From Clostridia bacterium (GTDB taxonomy: Bacteria > Bacillota > Clostridia > Oscillospirales > Acutalibacteraceae), in the NCBI GenBank assembly GCA_017410195.1, contig JAFQRF010000015.1, positions 95,553 through 159,552 of the forward strand: a stretch of 64,000 nucleotides of DNA, in the 5' to 3' direction. The position numbers and the translations under genes are program-made. Below, piece by piece: positions 9,547-17,863 of the stretch (its first letter is position 1; the number at the start of each line of letters is the position of its first letter). The notes under the pieces are model-generated. The model had not been told where the DNA came from, did no database searches, and saw only the letters and a list, made by a program, of their open reading frames with translations.

Positions 9547-9575
9547 TTTACATAAGCGGAATAAAATGGTAAAAT
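9547..9575 (+). promoter_or_regulatory. Promoter of patatin gene
   Basis: TTTACA (9547-9552), 17-base spacer, TAAAAT (9570-9575), 30 bases before the ATG. Confidence 0.65.
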
Positions 9576-9605
9576 AATATTACATCAATCTTTGGAGTTG
9601 ATAGA

Positions 9606-10685
9606 ATGAAAAAATACGGACTTGTTCTTGCGGGCGGAGGTGCGAAGGGTGCTTACCAGCTCGGCGCATGGAAGGCTATGCGTGAACTTGGAATAGAATT
9701 TTCTGCTGTTGCGGGAGTTTCGATAGGCTCAATCAACGGTGCGTTCATCGTGTCCGATTGTTATGATGATGCGGTTGAATTCTGGAAAAGTGCATCTATT
9801 GACAGAGGTGTCAACATAACTCAGGAGCTTAAAGACCCCGAAAAGCTTTTCAGCCTCAGGAATATTCCCGTGCTGTTTAAAGAAGTAATCCGTAACGGCG
9901 GAATCGATGCATCGCCAACGGAAGAATTTCTGCGTGAATATATCGATGAAGAAAAGGTAAGAAAATCGAAAACCGATTTCGGCATGATAACATTTATGCT
10001 TTCTGAGTTTTCGCCGCTTGAAATTTTTATTAAGGATATTCCCGACGGAAAGCTCATTGATTACCTGCTTGCTTCATCGAAGGTGCCGGGAGTGAGCAAA
10101 ATCGGTCCCGATGACGAAAAATACCTTGACGGCGGCGTTTATGACAATGCTCCTATCGGTTTTCTCCGTAAAAACGGGTATAACCGCATTGTGGCTGTTG
10201 ATATATCCGTCAGAAAGGGATTTGGTCACAGAGAAGATTTTTCGGGTGCGGATATGATTTATATAAGACCTTATGACGTCGAAAAGCTCGGTGCGGCGTT
10301 CGATTTCAGCGACGAAATGTTTGAAAGGCGTATCCGCATGGGTTATCTTGACACACGCAGAGCTTTCGGCTATCTTTCGGGCAGACGTTTCTACTTTGAA
10401 AAAGATGTTTTCAGAGAGATGGTTGTTGAATACGGTGCAGATGCAGTTGAGCAGCTCGAGGAGCTTGCAGAGCTTACAGGAGTAAACGACTTGATTATCT
10501 ATGACCGTGACAGTTTTCTTGCAGAGCTTAAACTGAAATATATTGACTATCAAAAGGAGCAAGCTGCCAAAGAGGTTGAAACGGAGCAGAAGTTTTACGG
10601 TCCGATAATCAAAAAGCTTTCGCAGTTTGGCTCGGACGATAAATATTCACTTGCGGAAGCGATACTTGATACAATAATCGTATAA
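9606..10685 (+). CDS. Patatin-like phospholipase/acyl hydrolase
   Basis: 359-residue cytosolic lipid acyl hydrolase of the RssA/patatin type. The oxyanion loop GGGAKGAY is at residues 10-17, the nucleophile Ser39 sits in GVSIG, and the catalytic Asp is about residue 175 in YLDGGVYDNAP, so the Ser-Asp dyad is complete. The C-terminal third (about 230-359) is charged and helical with no family I recognise. Monocistronic, ending in a strong terminator. The natural substrate cannot be inferred. Confidence 0.9.
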   Translation: MKKYGLVLAGGGAKGAYQLGAWKAMRELGIEFSAVAGVSIGSINGAFIVSDCYDDAVEFWKSASIDRGVNITQELKDPEKLFSLRNIPVLFKEVIRNGGIDASPTEEFLREYIDEEKVRKSKTDFGMITFMLSEFSPLEIFIKDIPDGKLIDYLLASSKVPGVSKIGPDDEKYLDGGVYDNAPIGFLRKNGYNRIVAVDISVRKGFGHREDFSGADMIYIRPYDVEKLGAAFDFSDEMFERRIRMGYLDTRRAFGYLSGRRFYFEKDVFREMVVEYGADAVEQLEELAELTGVNDLIIYDRDSFLAELKLKYIDYQKEQAAKEVETEQKFYGPIIKKLSQFGSDDKYSLAEAILDTIIV

Positions 10686-10690
10686 ATAAA

Positions 10691-10737
10691 AACGGCAACA
10701 GAGCTGCTTGAAAATAAGCAGTCCGTTGCCGTTCTTT
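10691..10737. terminator. Terminator between patatin and lipoprotein genes
   Basis: AACGGCAAC pairs with GTTGCCGTT, with an inner GCTGCTT/AAGCAG stem, then TTCTTTTA. Confidence 0.8.
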
Positions 10738-11270
10738 TATGCTGCGGAATTTTGTGCTTGAAATTCGGAAAAAATAACATGAAGCTGTGCGCCTTCGATT
10801 GAAAGCTCAAGCCATGCACCGGTTTCGGCGTTACGGGTCAAAACAAAAACGCCTCTTTCGCCCGTGCCTTTGTATGTCCATATTCCTTCAGAATATGTTG
10901 TCTGAACATCAATGCCGTCCTTTATATTTGAGATTGTTTCAGTCAGCAATGCTCCGAATGTGACCTGAGGAAAACGGTTAAGGTCGGTTTCAAACTTCAG
11001 TCCGTCATATGTAACTGTGCAGACTCCGTCTTTATAGCCGAGTGCAAGCGGACTGAGTATTTCGGGGGTGAGCATACGAAGCTCAAACTCTTTAAAGGAT
11101 TTCTGAGTGAATGATGCCGTCATTGATGTGTCGCCGTAAGCGATTTTTAAGTTTGACGTAAATGCTTCGGGAATCGGAGGCGGAGTATTTGTTTCGGTAA
11201 TCTTTCGGTTTTCACATCCTGCCGCAAAAATCAGAATGAATACGGCAAAAACGGAAAAAGCTTTTTTCAA
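10737..11270 (-). CDS. Lipoprotein of unknown function
   Basis: 177 residues. Signal peptide with lipobox FAAGC (Cys about residue 19), so it is a membrane-anchored extracytoplasmic lipoprotein. The rest is predicted beta-rich (alternating segments such as LKIAYGDTSMTASFTQ and VCTVTYDGLKFETD), loosely like LolA/LppX-type folds, but I cannot assign a family. It is the second gene of a pair with the NAD(P)HX repair enzyme, 14 bases apart; nothing ties their functions. Confidence 0.75.
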   Translation of the reverse strand: MKKAFSVFAVFILIFAAGCENRKITETNTPPPIPEAFTSNLKIAYGDTSMTASFTQKSFKEFELRMLTPEILSPLALGYKDGVCTVTYDGLKFETDLNRFPQVTFGALLTETISNIKDGIDVQTTYSEGIWTYKGTGERGVFVLTRNAETGAWLELSIEGAQLHVIFSEFQAQNSAA

Positions 11271-11284
11271 TCAATCACCTGCTG

Positions 11285-12832
11285 TTATTCAAAATTTGAA
11301 AAAAGCTCGGGCAGGTAATTAAGCACATCGGTGGGAAGCATGCCTCTCATGGATGTTTTTTGCGCAACGGCATCGGCAGCAAGACCGTGGAGAAAAACGG
11401 CACACACGGCAGCATCAAACGGATTCATGCCCTGCGCTGCAAACGAAACCATGATGCCTGCGAGAAGGTCGCCGCTGCCGCCCTTTGAAAGACCCGAGTT
11501 GCCGGTTGTGTTGAGATATATTCCGGCTGCATTCGGTGAGCAGACAACGGTGTTTGCCGTTTTAAGAACAACGGTTACATTATGCTTTATAGCAAATTCA
11601 CGGGCAATCTCAACGGGATTTGCAATAATTTCCGCAATGCTTTTACTGCACAGACGGCTCATTTCGCCCGGATGAGGGGTGATTGTAACCGGAGCCTGAG
11701 CTTCTTTCAATATATCTATATTTGTACTCAGCGCATTTATTCCGTCTGCGTCAATAATCATCGGAACTTTTATTTCTTTTATCAAATTCTGAACGAGTGT
11801 GGTTGTGTCCTTGTTGAAGCCTATTCCGCATCCTATAAGAACAGCACTTGCTCTTTTTGATGCTTCGATTATATCGGGCATTGCCGAAAAGTTGAATGTG
11901 CCGTCAAAATTCGGTTCAAGCGGAAGAAGAAGAGGCTCGGTGAATTTCGGCGCAATTGCCGCATATGCTGTCTGAGGGAAGGCTGCCGTAACAAGACCGA
12001 CTCCGCTTCTCAGCGCACCGTAAACCGAAAGGTAAGCCGCACCCGTCATCATCATGCTTCCGCATACGCAGAGAGCGTGACCGTAGGTGCCTTTATTTGA
12101 AACCGGCTTTCTTTTGGGAAGCTTGTTTTTTATATCCGAAAGCCCGAGAGTGAAGCACGGAAGAGAATCCATGCTTCTGTAGTCAGCAGGAATTATGCCG
12201 ATATCGGCAACAACAACCTTGCCGCAGAGCTTATTGCAGGGTTTTATAACGTGTATGGGTTTATACGCAGATATTGCAATTGTCATGTCTGCTTTGAAAA
12301 CCGTACCCTGGACAGATGCTTTGTCGCAGTCTGTACCGGCAGGCGCATCTATTGAAATAACGGGTGCTTTCGATGCGTTTGCTGCCTGAGCGAGAACGCT
12401 TAATGAATGGTCAAGCGAACCCGAAAATCCCGTGCCGAAAACGGCTTCAACGATGATATCCGCTCTGTCAAAGAAACGCTTGAGTAAAGTAAGATTATTG
12501 TCGTAGCGGACAATATCTATACCAGCCGTTTCAACGAGAGAGAACATCTCAATCGAATCCTCCGCCTTTGGCTCTCCGCAGGCGAGCATGACGGTAACGT
12601 CTGCGCCGTATTCCCAGAGTTTTCGGGCAATAACGAAGCCGTCACCGCCGTTTTTGCCCTTGCCGCATATAACAAGAACATCCATTTTGTTTTCGCGGCT
12701 TATGTTGAACTGCTTTCTTATTATTTTAGCGCAGGCCTGTCCTGCGTTTTCCATTAGTTGAGGAAAGGAAATACCTCTTTTGACGGCGTTGCACTCCGCC
12801 TGATACATCTGATTGCTTGTGACAACAAACAT
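11285..12832 (-). CDS. nnr: Bifunctional NAD(P)H-hydrate epimerase / ADP-dependent dehydratase
   Basis: Repairs hydrated NADH and NADPH: the N-terminal YjeF_N domain (about 1-215) epimerises R- to S-NAD(P)HX and the C-terminal ribokinase-like domain (about 225-515) dehydrates the S form with ADP. Seen: MENAGQACAKII and VICGKGKNGGDGFVIARKL in the epimerase; TPHPGEMSRL and NSGLSKGGSGDLLAGI in the dehydratase. 515 residues is normal for the fused form. The start at 12832 follows GAGGTGAT. Housekeeping metabolite repair. Confidence 0.93.
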   Translation of the reverse strand: MFVVTSNQMYQAECNAVKRGISFPQLMENAGQACAKIIRKQFNISRENKMDVLVICGKGKNGGDGFVIARKLWEYGADVTVMLACGEPKAEDSIEMFSLVETAGIDIVRYDNNLTLLKRFFDRADIIVEAVFGTGFSGSLDHSLSVLAQAANASKAPVISIDAPAGTDCDKASVQGTVFKADMTIAISAYKPIHVIKPCNKLCGKVVVADIGIIPADYRSMDSLPCFTLGLSDIKNKLPKRKPVSNKGTYGHALCVCGSMMMTGAAYLSVYGALRSGVGLVTAAFPQTAYAAIAPKFTEPLLLPLEPNFDGTFNFSAMPDIIEASKRASAVLIGCGIGFNKDTTTLVQNLIKEIKVPMIIDADGINALSTNIDILKEAQAPVTITPHPGEMSRLCSKSIAEIIANPVEIAREFAIKHNVTVVLKTANTVVCSPNAAGIYLNTTGNSGLSKGGSGDLLAGIMVSFAAQGMNPFDAAVCAVFLHGLAADAVAQKTSMRGMLPTDVLNYLPELFSNFE

Positions 12833-12919
12833 TTTTAATCACCTCACAAATCTATTAATTTATTTTATCATATAAATGGTATATTTAAAAGAGATTTTTA
12901 TAATTTTTGCAATATTTTA

Positions 12920-12948
12920 TTGATATATATAAACAGTAGTGGTATAAT
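12920..12948 (+). promoter_or_regulatory. Promoter of the NifU-like/GH38 operon
   Basis: TTGATA (12920-12925), 17-base spacer, TATAAT (12943-12948), 39 bases before the first ATG. It probably drives the genes to 21.8 kb, since no clear terminator interrupts them. Confidence 0.7.
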
Positions 12949-12987
12949 TATACTGGTTTTTTATGAAAACAAAACGGAGGAATTTCC

Positions 12988-13221
12988 ATGGAAGAATATA
13001 TCAACGGTTACATACGTCCGAGGCTTCAGGGTGACGGCGGAGAGATAACCTTTGTCAGCCGTGAAGATAACGAGGTGACGGTGCTTTTGCAGGGTGAATG
13101 CTCGAAATGTCTGATTCTTGACCGATGTCTTGCGTGGATTGAACAGCGGATTGAAGCCGACAGAGGCGAAAAGGTCAGAGTCATCGGAATCCGCAAAAAG
13201 CCGTATTTTCAGGATGTGTGA
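12988..13221 (+). CDS. NifU C-terminal-domain-like small protein
   Basis: 77 residues matching the Nfu/NifU C-terminal pattern: IRPRLQGDGGEITFV at the start, then a beta segment and GECSKC with the CxxC pair that binds an Fe-S cluster in Nfu proteins. A third Cys follows seven residues later (CSKCLILDRC). It consists of the domain alone. Its stop is 11 bases before the GH38 start, whose ribosome binding site overlaps this gene's end, so they are cotranscribed. Cluster carrier function is inferred from the motif only. Confidence 0.75.
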   Translation: MEEYINGYIRPRLQGDGGEITFVSREDNEVTVLLQGECSKCLILDRCLAWIEQRIEADRGEKVRVIGIRKKPYFQDV

Positions 13222-13232
13222 GGTGAATCCGT

Positions 13233-16178
13233 ATGGCGCATATAAAGGTTGTCAGGCGAAGCATGAGACCCGAGGAATGGATTGACCTGCGCTTCGGTTG
13301 GCTGAAAAGATATATTTACAGCGAAAAGCATGAAATAGAAACATTCAGAATCAAGGATGCACGTCAGGTCTCCGAAATGAATTTTGAATATTATGACGGC
13401 GGGGAATTCAGACCTCTCAACAGAGGCGATATGTATTTTACCCCCGACGGTACGGCGTTTATCGAAGCCGATTATGAATTGCCCGCTCACCTTGAAGGCA
13501 AGAAATTCTGTTTCTCCCTCAAAACGGCGGCAGAAATGATTGTAAAGGTCAACGGCGTTTATGTCGGCGGAATTGACCCTAACCGTGAGCGGCTCGACCT
13601 TTCACCTTATGTTGAGGGCAGAAAGCTTCATTTTGAAATTATGGGCTATAACCGGTCAAAGCCCGATGATGAGCGTAATCCCGAAAGCCTCAGCGTAAGA
13701 GGATGCAGACAGATTTTTGAGGGCGGTTATATTTCCGTTGTCAACGAAGCGGTGCAGTCGCTCGTCTATGACCTTGAAATGTTGCTCGATGCCGCACTCA
13801 GCGAGGTTTTTAATGAAGATTTCTCCGCACTCGTTATCCGTGAAATCGATGCGGCACTCAATCTGATTGATTTTGACGATGTGCGTGACGCTGATGTGAG
13901 AGCGGCGTCTGAATACATAGAAAAAAACATTTTCTCCAACAAAGATTATAAGGGAAGCGGCAGAGTTGCTCTGATCGCTCATTCCCATCTTGATATCGCA
14001 TATTACTGGCGAAGAATTCATGCGGTGCAAAAGAATCTGCGAACGGTTCTCATTCAGCTTCGTCTTATGGACAAATATCCCGATTTCAAATATGCACACA
14101 CTCAGGCATATACATACGAAACGGTCGAAAAGTATTATCCTGAAATTTTTGAAGAGCTGAAAAAGAGGATTGCAGAGGGCAGGTTTGAACCTGTCGGTGC
14201 GATGTATGTTGAACCCGACTGCAATGTTCCTGCCTGCGAAAGCCTTATCCGTCAGTGCCTTTACGGTCAAAGCTATTTCAGAGAGAAATTCGGAATGACC
14301 GTTAATAACTGCTGGCTTCCTGATGTATTCGGCAACAGCTGGATTCTTCCGCAGATTCTTAAAAAGAGCGGCGTTGACTATTTCGTATCAAATAAAATGT
14401 CAACATGGAACGATACTAACAGATTTCCTCACAACAACTTTATCTGGAGGGGAATCGACGGTACGGATGTTTATGCATGTGTACCTCCGACCCACTTCAT
14501 TTCGTGGAACATGCCCAGTCAGATTCAGGAAAACTGGGATGCATACCAGGATAAAAACGAGGGCGGTCAGACGATGCAGATGTTCGGTTACGGCGACGGC
14601 GGAAGCGGCGCAACCGAGGAAATGGTTGAACTGATGCACAGACTCAAAAAGCTTTCCGTAATGCCCGAAACCGAACACATAACAGCAAAAGAATTCCTCT
14701 CAAAGAATTTTGACGGCAATGAAGCACTTTCGGTCTGGGACGGTGAGCTTTATCTCGAAATGCACAGAGGTACTTTCACAACAAAATCAAAACTTAAGGA
14801 TTATAACCGCCGCCTTGAATTCATGCTCAGAGAAGCAGAGCTTCTCAGCATTCTGCGAATGAAAAACGGCGCTGAATATCCTGCCGAAAAAATCAGAAAT
14901 ATATATAAAAAGCTGATGATAAATCAGTTCCACGATATCCTCCCCGGCAGCCATATCACTCCCGTTTACCGTGATGCGATGGCGGACTATGAGGAGATGG
15001 AAAAGGAGCTTGCCGATATTATCGGAAGCGGAGAAAAATATTTCAATTCACTTAATTTCAAGCGTAACAGCCTGACTTTTATTGCGGATGGAAACGGCGA
15101 TACTGTCAGAAAAGGCGAGAAGGGATATTTTGCAATTCCACGTATTGATGCTCTTTCGGATGGTATAATCAACAGGGAAAAAGCTGATACAGACTGGATA
15201 AAAATAAGTGATGACAGCGTTGAAACACCTTATTACACAATTGAATTTGCGACTGACGGCAGCATCTTGTCGTTAAAAGATAAAGAACTTTGCCGAGAAT
15301 GGGTCAAGGGTGATTTCAACAAGCTGAAGATGTATCACGACACTCCCGGTAACTACGATGCATGGGATATTCTTCCGAATTATAAGGACAGACCGTGTGA
15401 GCTTGACATCGAAAAAGAGTTTGAATTTATCAATGCAAACGGCGAATGCGCTGAATTTTGCGTAACGTTTGCAACCGATAAGAGCAAGTGGAAAATGATA
15501 ATCCGCCTTTTCCGTCAGTCAAGGGGAATTGAAGTTGAGCATATCGTTGATTGGCACGAAAAGCATAAGCTTGTCAAAGCGGAGTACGGATGCAATGTGC
15601 TTACCAGAGAGCTTCTGTGCGACACTTCGGCTGGTATTATCCGCAGAGAAACCCACCGTAATACAAGCTGGCAGCAGGCACGCTTTGAGGTCTGCCACCA
15701 TAAATGGTGTGATATGGCGGAGCAGGGCGGCGGTGTTGCCCTAATCAATTCCGGTAAATACGGTGTTTCTGCTGAAGGCTCAACGATGGCGCTTTCGCTT
15801 CTGCGCTCGACAATCAGACCGGACCCGACGTCCGATATGGGTGAACACGATTTCTGTTACATGATTTATCCCCATTCGGGTGATGCGGTTGCGGCTGAAA
15901 TAAATAACAAAGCTTTTGAATATAATATACCGCTTAAAAAGGCGGACGTTGTTTCGGATATCCCTGATTTCTCTCCGCTCTGGCTTCAGGCGGTCAAGCT
16001 TTCCGAAAACGGAAAAAATATCATTTTCCGTCTTTGCGAGCAAAACGGCGCAAGGGGAGTCATAAATCTTCCCACGGAGATGACCCTCCTCAATCTTATC
16101 GAAGATGAAATCGGAAAAACCGATAAATTTGAATATTCACCGTATGAAATTATAACCCTCGGGGTTGAAATAAAATAA
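13233..16178 (+). CDS. GH38 alpha-mannosidase
   Basis: 981-residue retaining alpha-mannosidase. After an N-terminal beta domain (about 1-240), the catalytic barrel begins with AHSHLDIAYYW, giving the zinc ligands His250 and Asp254. The nucleophile is Asp364 in CWLPDVFGNSW. The middle domain (FHDILPGSHI at about residues 567-576) and a large C-terminal beta-sandwich follow. No signal peptide, so intracellular. It cleaves alpha-mannosides, plausibly core or branch mannose of imported N-glycan fragments. It follows the NifU-like gene by 11 bases and precedes the phosphohexomutase by 13. Confidence 0.94.
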   Translation: MAHIKVVRRSMRPEEWIDLRFGWLKRYIYSEKHEIETFRIKDARQVSEMNFEYYDGGEFRPLNRGDMYFTPDGTAFIEADYELPAHLEGKKFCFSLKTAAEMIVKVNGVYVGGIDPNRERLDLSPYVEGRKLHFEIMGYNRSKPDDERNPESLSVRGCRQIFEGGYISVVNEAVQSLVYDLEMLLDAALSEVFNEDFSALVIREIDAALNLIDFDDVRDADVRAASEYIEKNIFSNKDYKGSGRVALIAHSHLDIAYYWRRIHAVQKNLRTVLIQLRLMDKYPDFKYAHTQAYTYETVEKYYPEIFEELKKRIAEGRFEPVGAMYVEPDCNVPACESLIRQCLYGQSYFREKFGMTVNNCWLPDVFGNSWILPQILKKSGVDYFVSNKMSTWNDTNRFPHNNFIWRGIDGTDVYACVPPTHFISWNMPSQIQENWDAYQDKNEGGQTMQMFGYGDGGSGATEEMVELMHRLKKLSVMPETEHITAKEFLSKNFDGNEALSVWDGELYLEMHRGTFTTKSKLKDYNRRLEFMLREAELLSILRMKNGAEYPAEKIRNIYKKLMINQFHDILPGSHITPVYRDAMADYEEMEKELADIIGSGEKYFNSLNFKRNSLTFIADGNGDTVRKGEKGYFAIPRIDALSDGIINREKADTDWIKISDDSVETPYYTIEFATDGSILSLKDKELCREWVKGDFNKLKMYHDTPGNYDAWDILPNYKDRPCELDIEKEFEFINANGECAEFCVTFATDKSKWKMIIRLFRQSRGIEVEHIVDWHEKHKLVKAEYGCNVLTRELLCDTSAGIIRRETHRNTSWQQARFEVCHHKWCDMAEQGGGVALINSGKYGVSAEGSTMALSLLRSTIRPDPTSDMGEHDFCYMIYPHSGDAVAAEINNKAFEYNIPLKKADVVSDIPDFSPLWLQAVKLSENGKNIIFRLCEQNGARGVINLPTEMTLLNLIEDEIGKTDKFEYSPYEIITLGVEIK

Positions 16179-16191
16179 GGAGTGACTTGAA

Positions 16192-17823
16192 ATGAACGCA
16201 TATGAATACTGGCTCACATTTGATGAGGCAACAAAAAAAGAGCTTGAAGGTATTACCGACAAGGCTGAGCTTGAGGACAGATTTTATAAGGATCTTGAAT
16301 TCGGTACAGGCGGTCTGCGCGGCATTATGGGTGCAGGCGCCAACAGAATGAACAAGTATACCGTTTCAAAGGCAACAAAAGGTCTTGCAGATTATCTTAA
16401 CGCTTGCTTTGAGGGCGAAAAGTCCGTTGCAATTGCATTCGATTCAAGAAACAACTCGCAGTATTTTGCAGAAGTAGCGGCTGGTGTTCTCTGCAAGGCA
16501 GACATCAAGGTTTATCTTTTTGATACTCTTATGCCCACACCCGTACTCTCTTTTGCCGTAAGATATCACAACTGCACCGCAGGTATCGTTATCACCGCAA
16601 GCCATAATCCCAAGGAATATAACGGTTATAAGGTATATGACAGCAAGGGCTGCCAGCTTGTTCCTGAATATGCGGATAAGGTTATAGGCTATGTAAATGC
16701 TGTTACGGATATCAGAGATATTCCCTGTTCGACGCTTGAAGAAGCTCAGAATGAGGGTAAGCTTGTTTATATTGGTGACGATACTCTCAACGCATTCCTT
16801 GCAGAGGTTAAGACACAGAGCCTTTACAACGAACCCTCCGAGCTTAAAATAGTTTATACTCCGCTCCACGGTACCGGCAATGTTCCCGTAAGAAAAATTC
16901 TTGAAGGAATGAATGTTTCAATCGTAAAAGAGCAGGAGCTTCCCGACGGCAATTTCTCAACAGTCCGTTCACCCAATCCGGAGGAAAAGGATGCTCTTAC
17001 TCTTGCTCTCAAGCAGGCTGAAGCAGAGGATGCGGATATCGTTATCGGCACAGACCCCGACTGCGACAGAGTAGGTGTTGGCGTCAAGCATAACGGTGCT
17101 TATCAGCTTCTTACCGGTAACCAGACGGGTGCGCTTCTTGTTGATTTTGTTCTCAGATTCAAGAAAGACACTATGCCCGAGAATGCCGCTGTTGTAAAGA
17201 CTATCGTTACAAGCGGACTTGGCGCTGCGATTGCGGAAAAGCACGGTGCAAAGTCTGTTCAGACTCTTACGGGCTTTAAGTATATCGGCGAAAAAATCTG
17301 CCTCTGGGAAGAAAGCGGAGAGAACACTTTCCTCTTCGGCTATGAAGAAAGCTACGGCTATCTTGCAGGTACACACGCAAGAGATAAGGATGCTGTTTCG
17401 GCATCAATGCTGATTGCTCAGATGGCGTCTTACTATAAGAATAACGGCAAAACTCTCGTTGATGCGCTTGAAGGTATTTATTCCGAATACGGCTATTATT
17501 ATGACTGCCTTGAAACCTTTGTGCTTAAAGGCAAGGAGGGTGCAGAGAAGATTCAGGCTGCAATGAAGGCGATGAGAGAGAGCGGCGAGAGCATGTTTGA
17601 TGACCTCGAGGTACTTTACGATTATTCAAAGGGCATCGACGGTCTTCCCAAGGAAAACGTACTCCGTTTTGATTTCAAGGATGGTTCATGGGCAGCGGCA
17701 AGACCTTCAGGCACAGAACCCAAGCTCAAGCTCTACTTCTCAGTCAAGGGTGAAAACAGAGAGCAGGCGGAAATCAGGCAGCAGACAATTCGCAATACTC
17801 TTGCAGAAAAAATTTCGGATTAA
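16192..17823 (+). CDS. Phosphoglucomutase/phosphomannomutase
   Basis: 543-residue alpha-D-phosphohexomutase that interconverts hexose 1- and 6-phosphates. The phosphoserine loop is in TASHNPKEYNGYK (about residues 132-144), the metal loop is GTDPDCDRVG, the sugar-binding GYEESYGY and the phosphate-binding RPSGTEPKLKLYF are all intact. Length and order match PgcA-type bacterial PGM/PMM. Placed right after GH38, it may route released hexose, but these enzymes are often bifunctional and the context alone does not show a mannose preference. Confidence 0.93.
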   Translation: MNAYEYWLTFDEATKKELEGITDKAELEDRFYKDLEFGTGGLRGIMGAGANRMNKYTVSKATKGLADYLNACFEGEKSVAIAFDSRNNSQYFAEVAAGVLCKADIKVYLFDTLMPTPVLSFAVRYHNCTAGIVITASHNPKEYNGYKVYDSKGCQLVPEYADKVIGYVNAVTDIRDIPCSTLEEAQNEGKLVYIGDDTLNAFLAEVKTQSLYNEPSELKIVYTPLHGTGNVPVRKILEGMNVSIVKEQELPDGNFSTVRSPNPEEKDALTLALKQAEAEDADIVIGTDPDCDRVGVGVKHNGAYQLLTGNQTGALLVDFVLRFKKDTMPENAAVVKTIVTSGLGAAIAEKHGAKSVQTLTGFKYIGEKICLWEESGENTFLFGYEESYGYLAGTHARDKDAVSASMLIAQMASYYKNNGKTLVDALEGIYSEYGYYYDCLETFVLKGKEGAEKIQAAMKAMRESGESMFDDLEVLYDYSKGIDGLPKENVLRFDFKDGSWAAARPSGTEPKLKLYFSVKGENREQAEIRQQTIRNTLAEKISD

Positions 17824-17863
17824 TTTTTTGATGAAAAGTTATAAAAACAAAGGAGAAGTCAAA

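Noticed and set aside
12820..12990. Riboswitch in front of the NifU-like/GH38 operon
   Set aside because: The promoter lies only 39 bases before the ATG, leaving no room for an aptamer.
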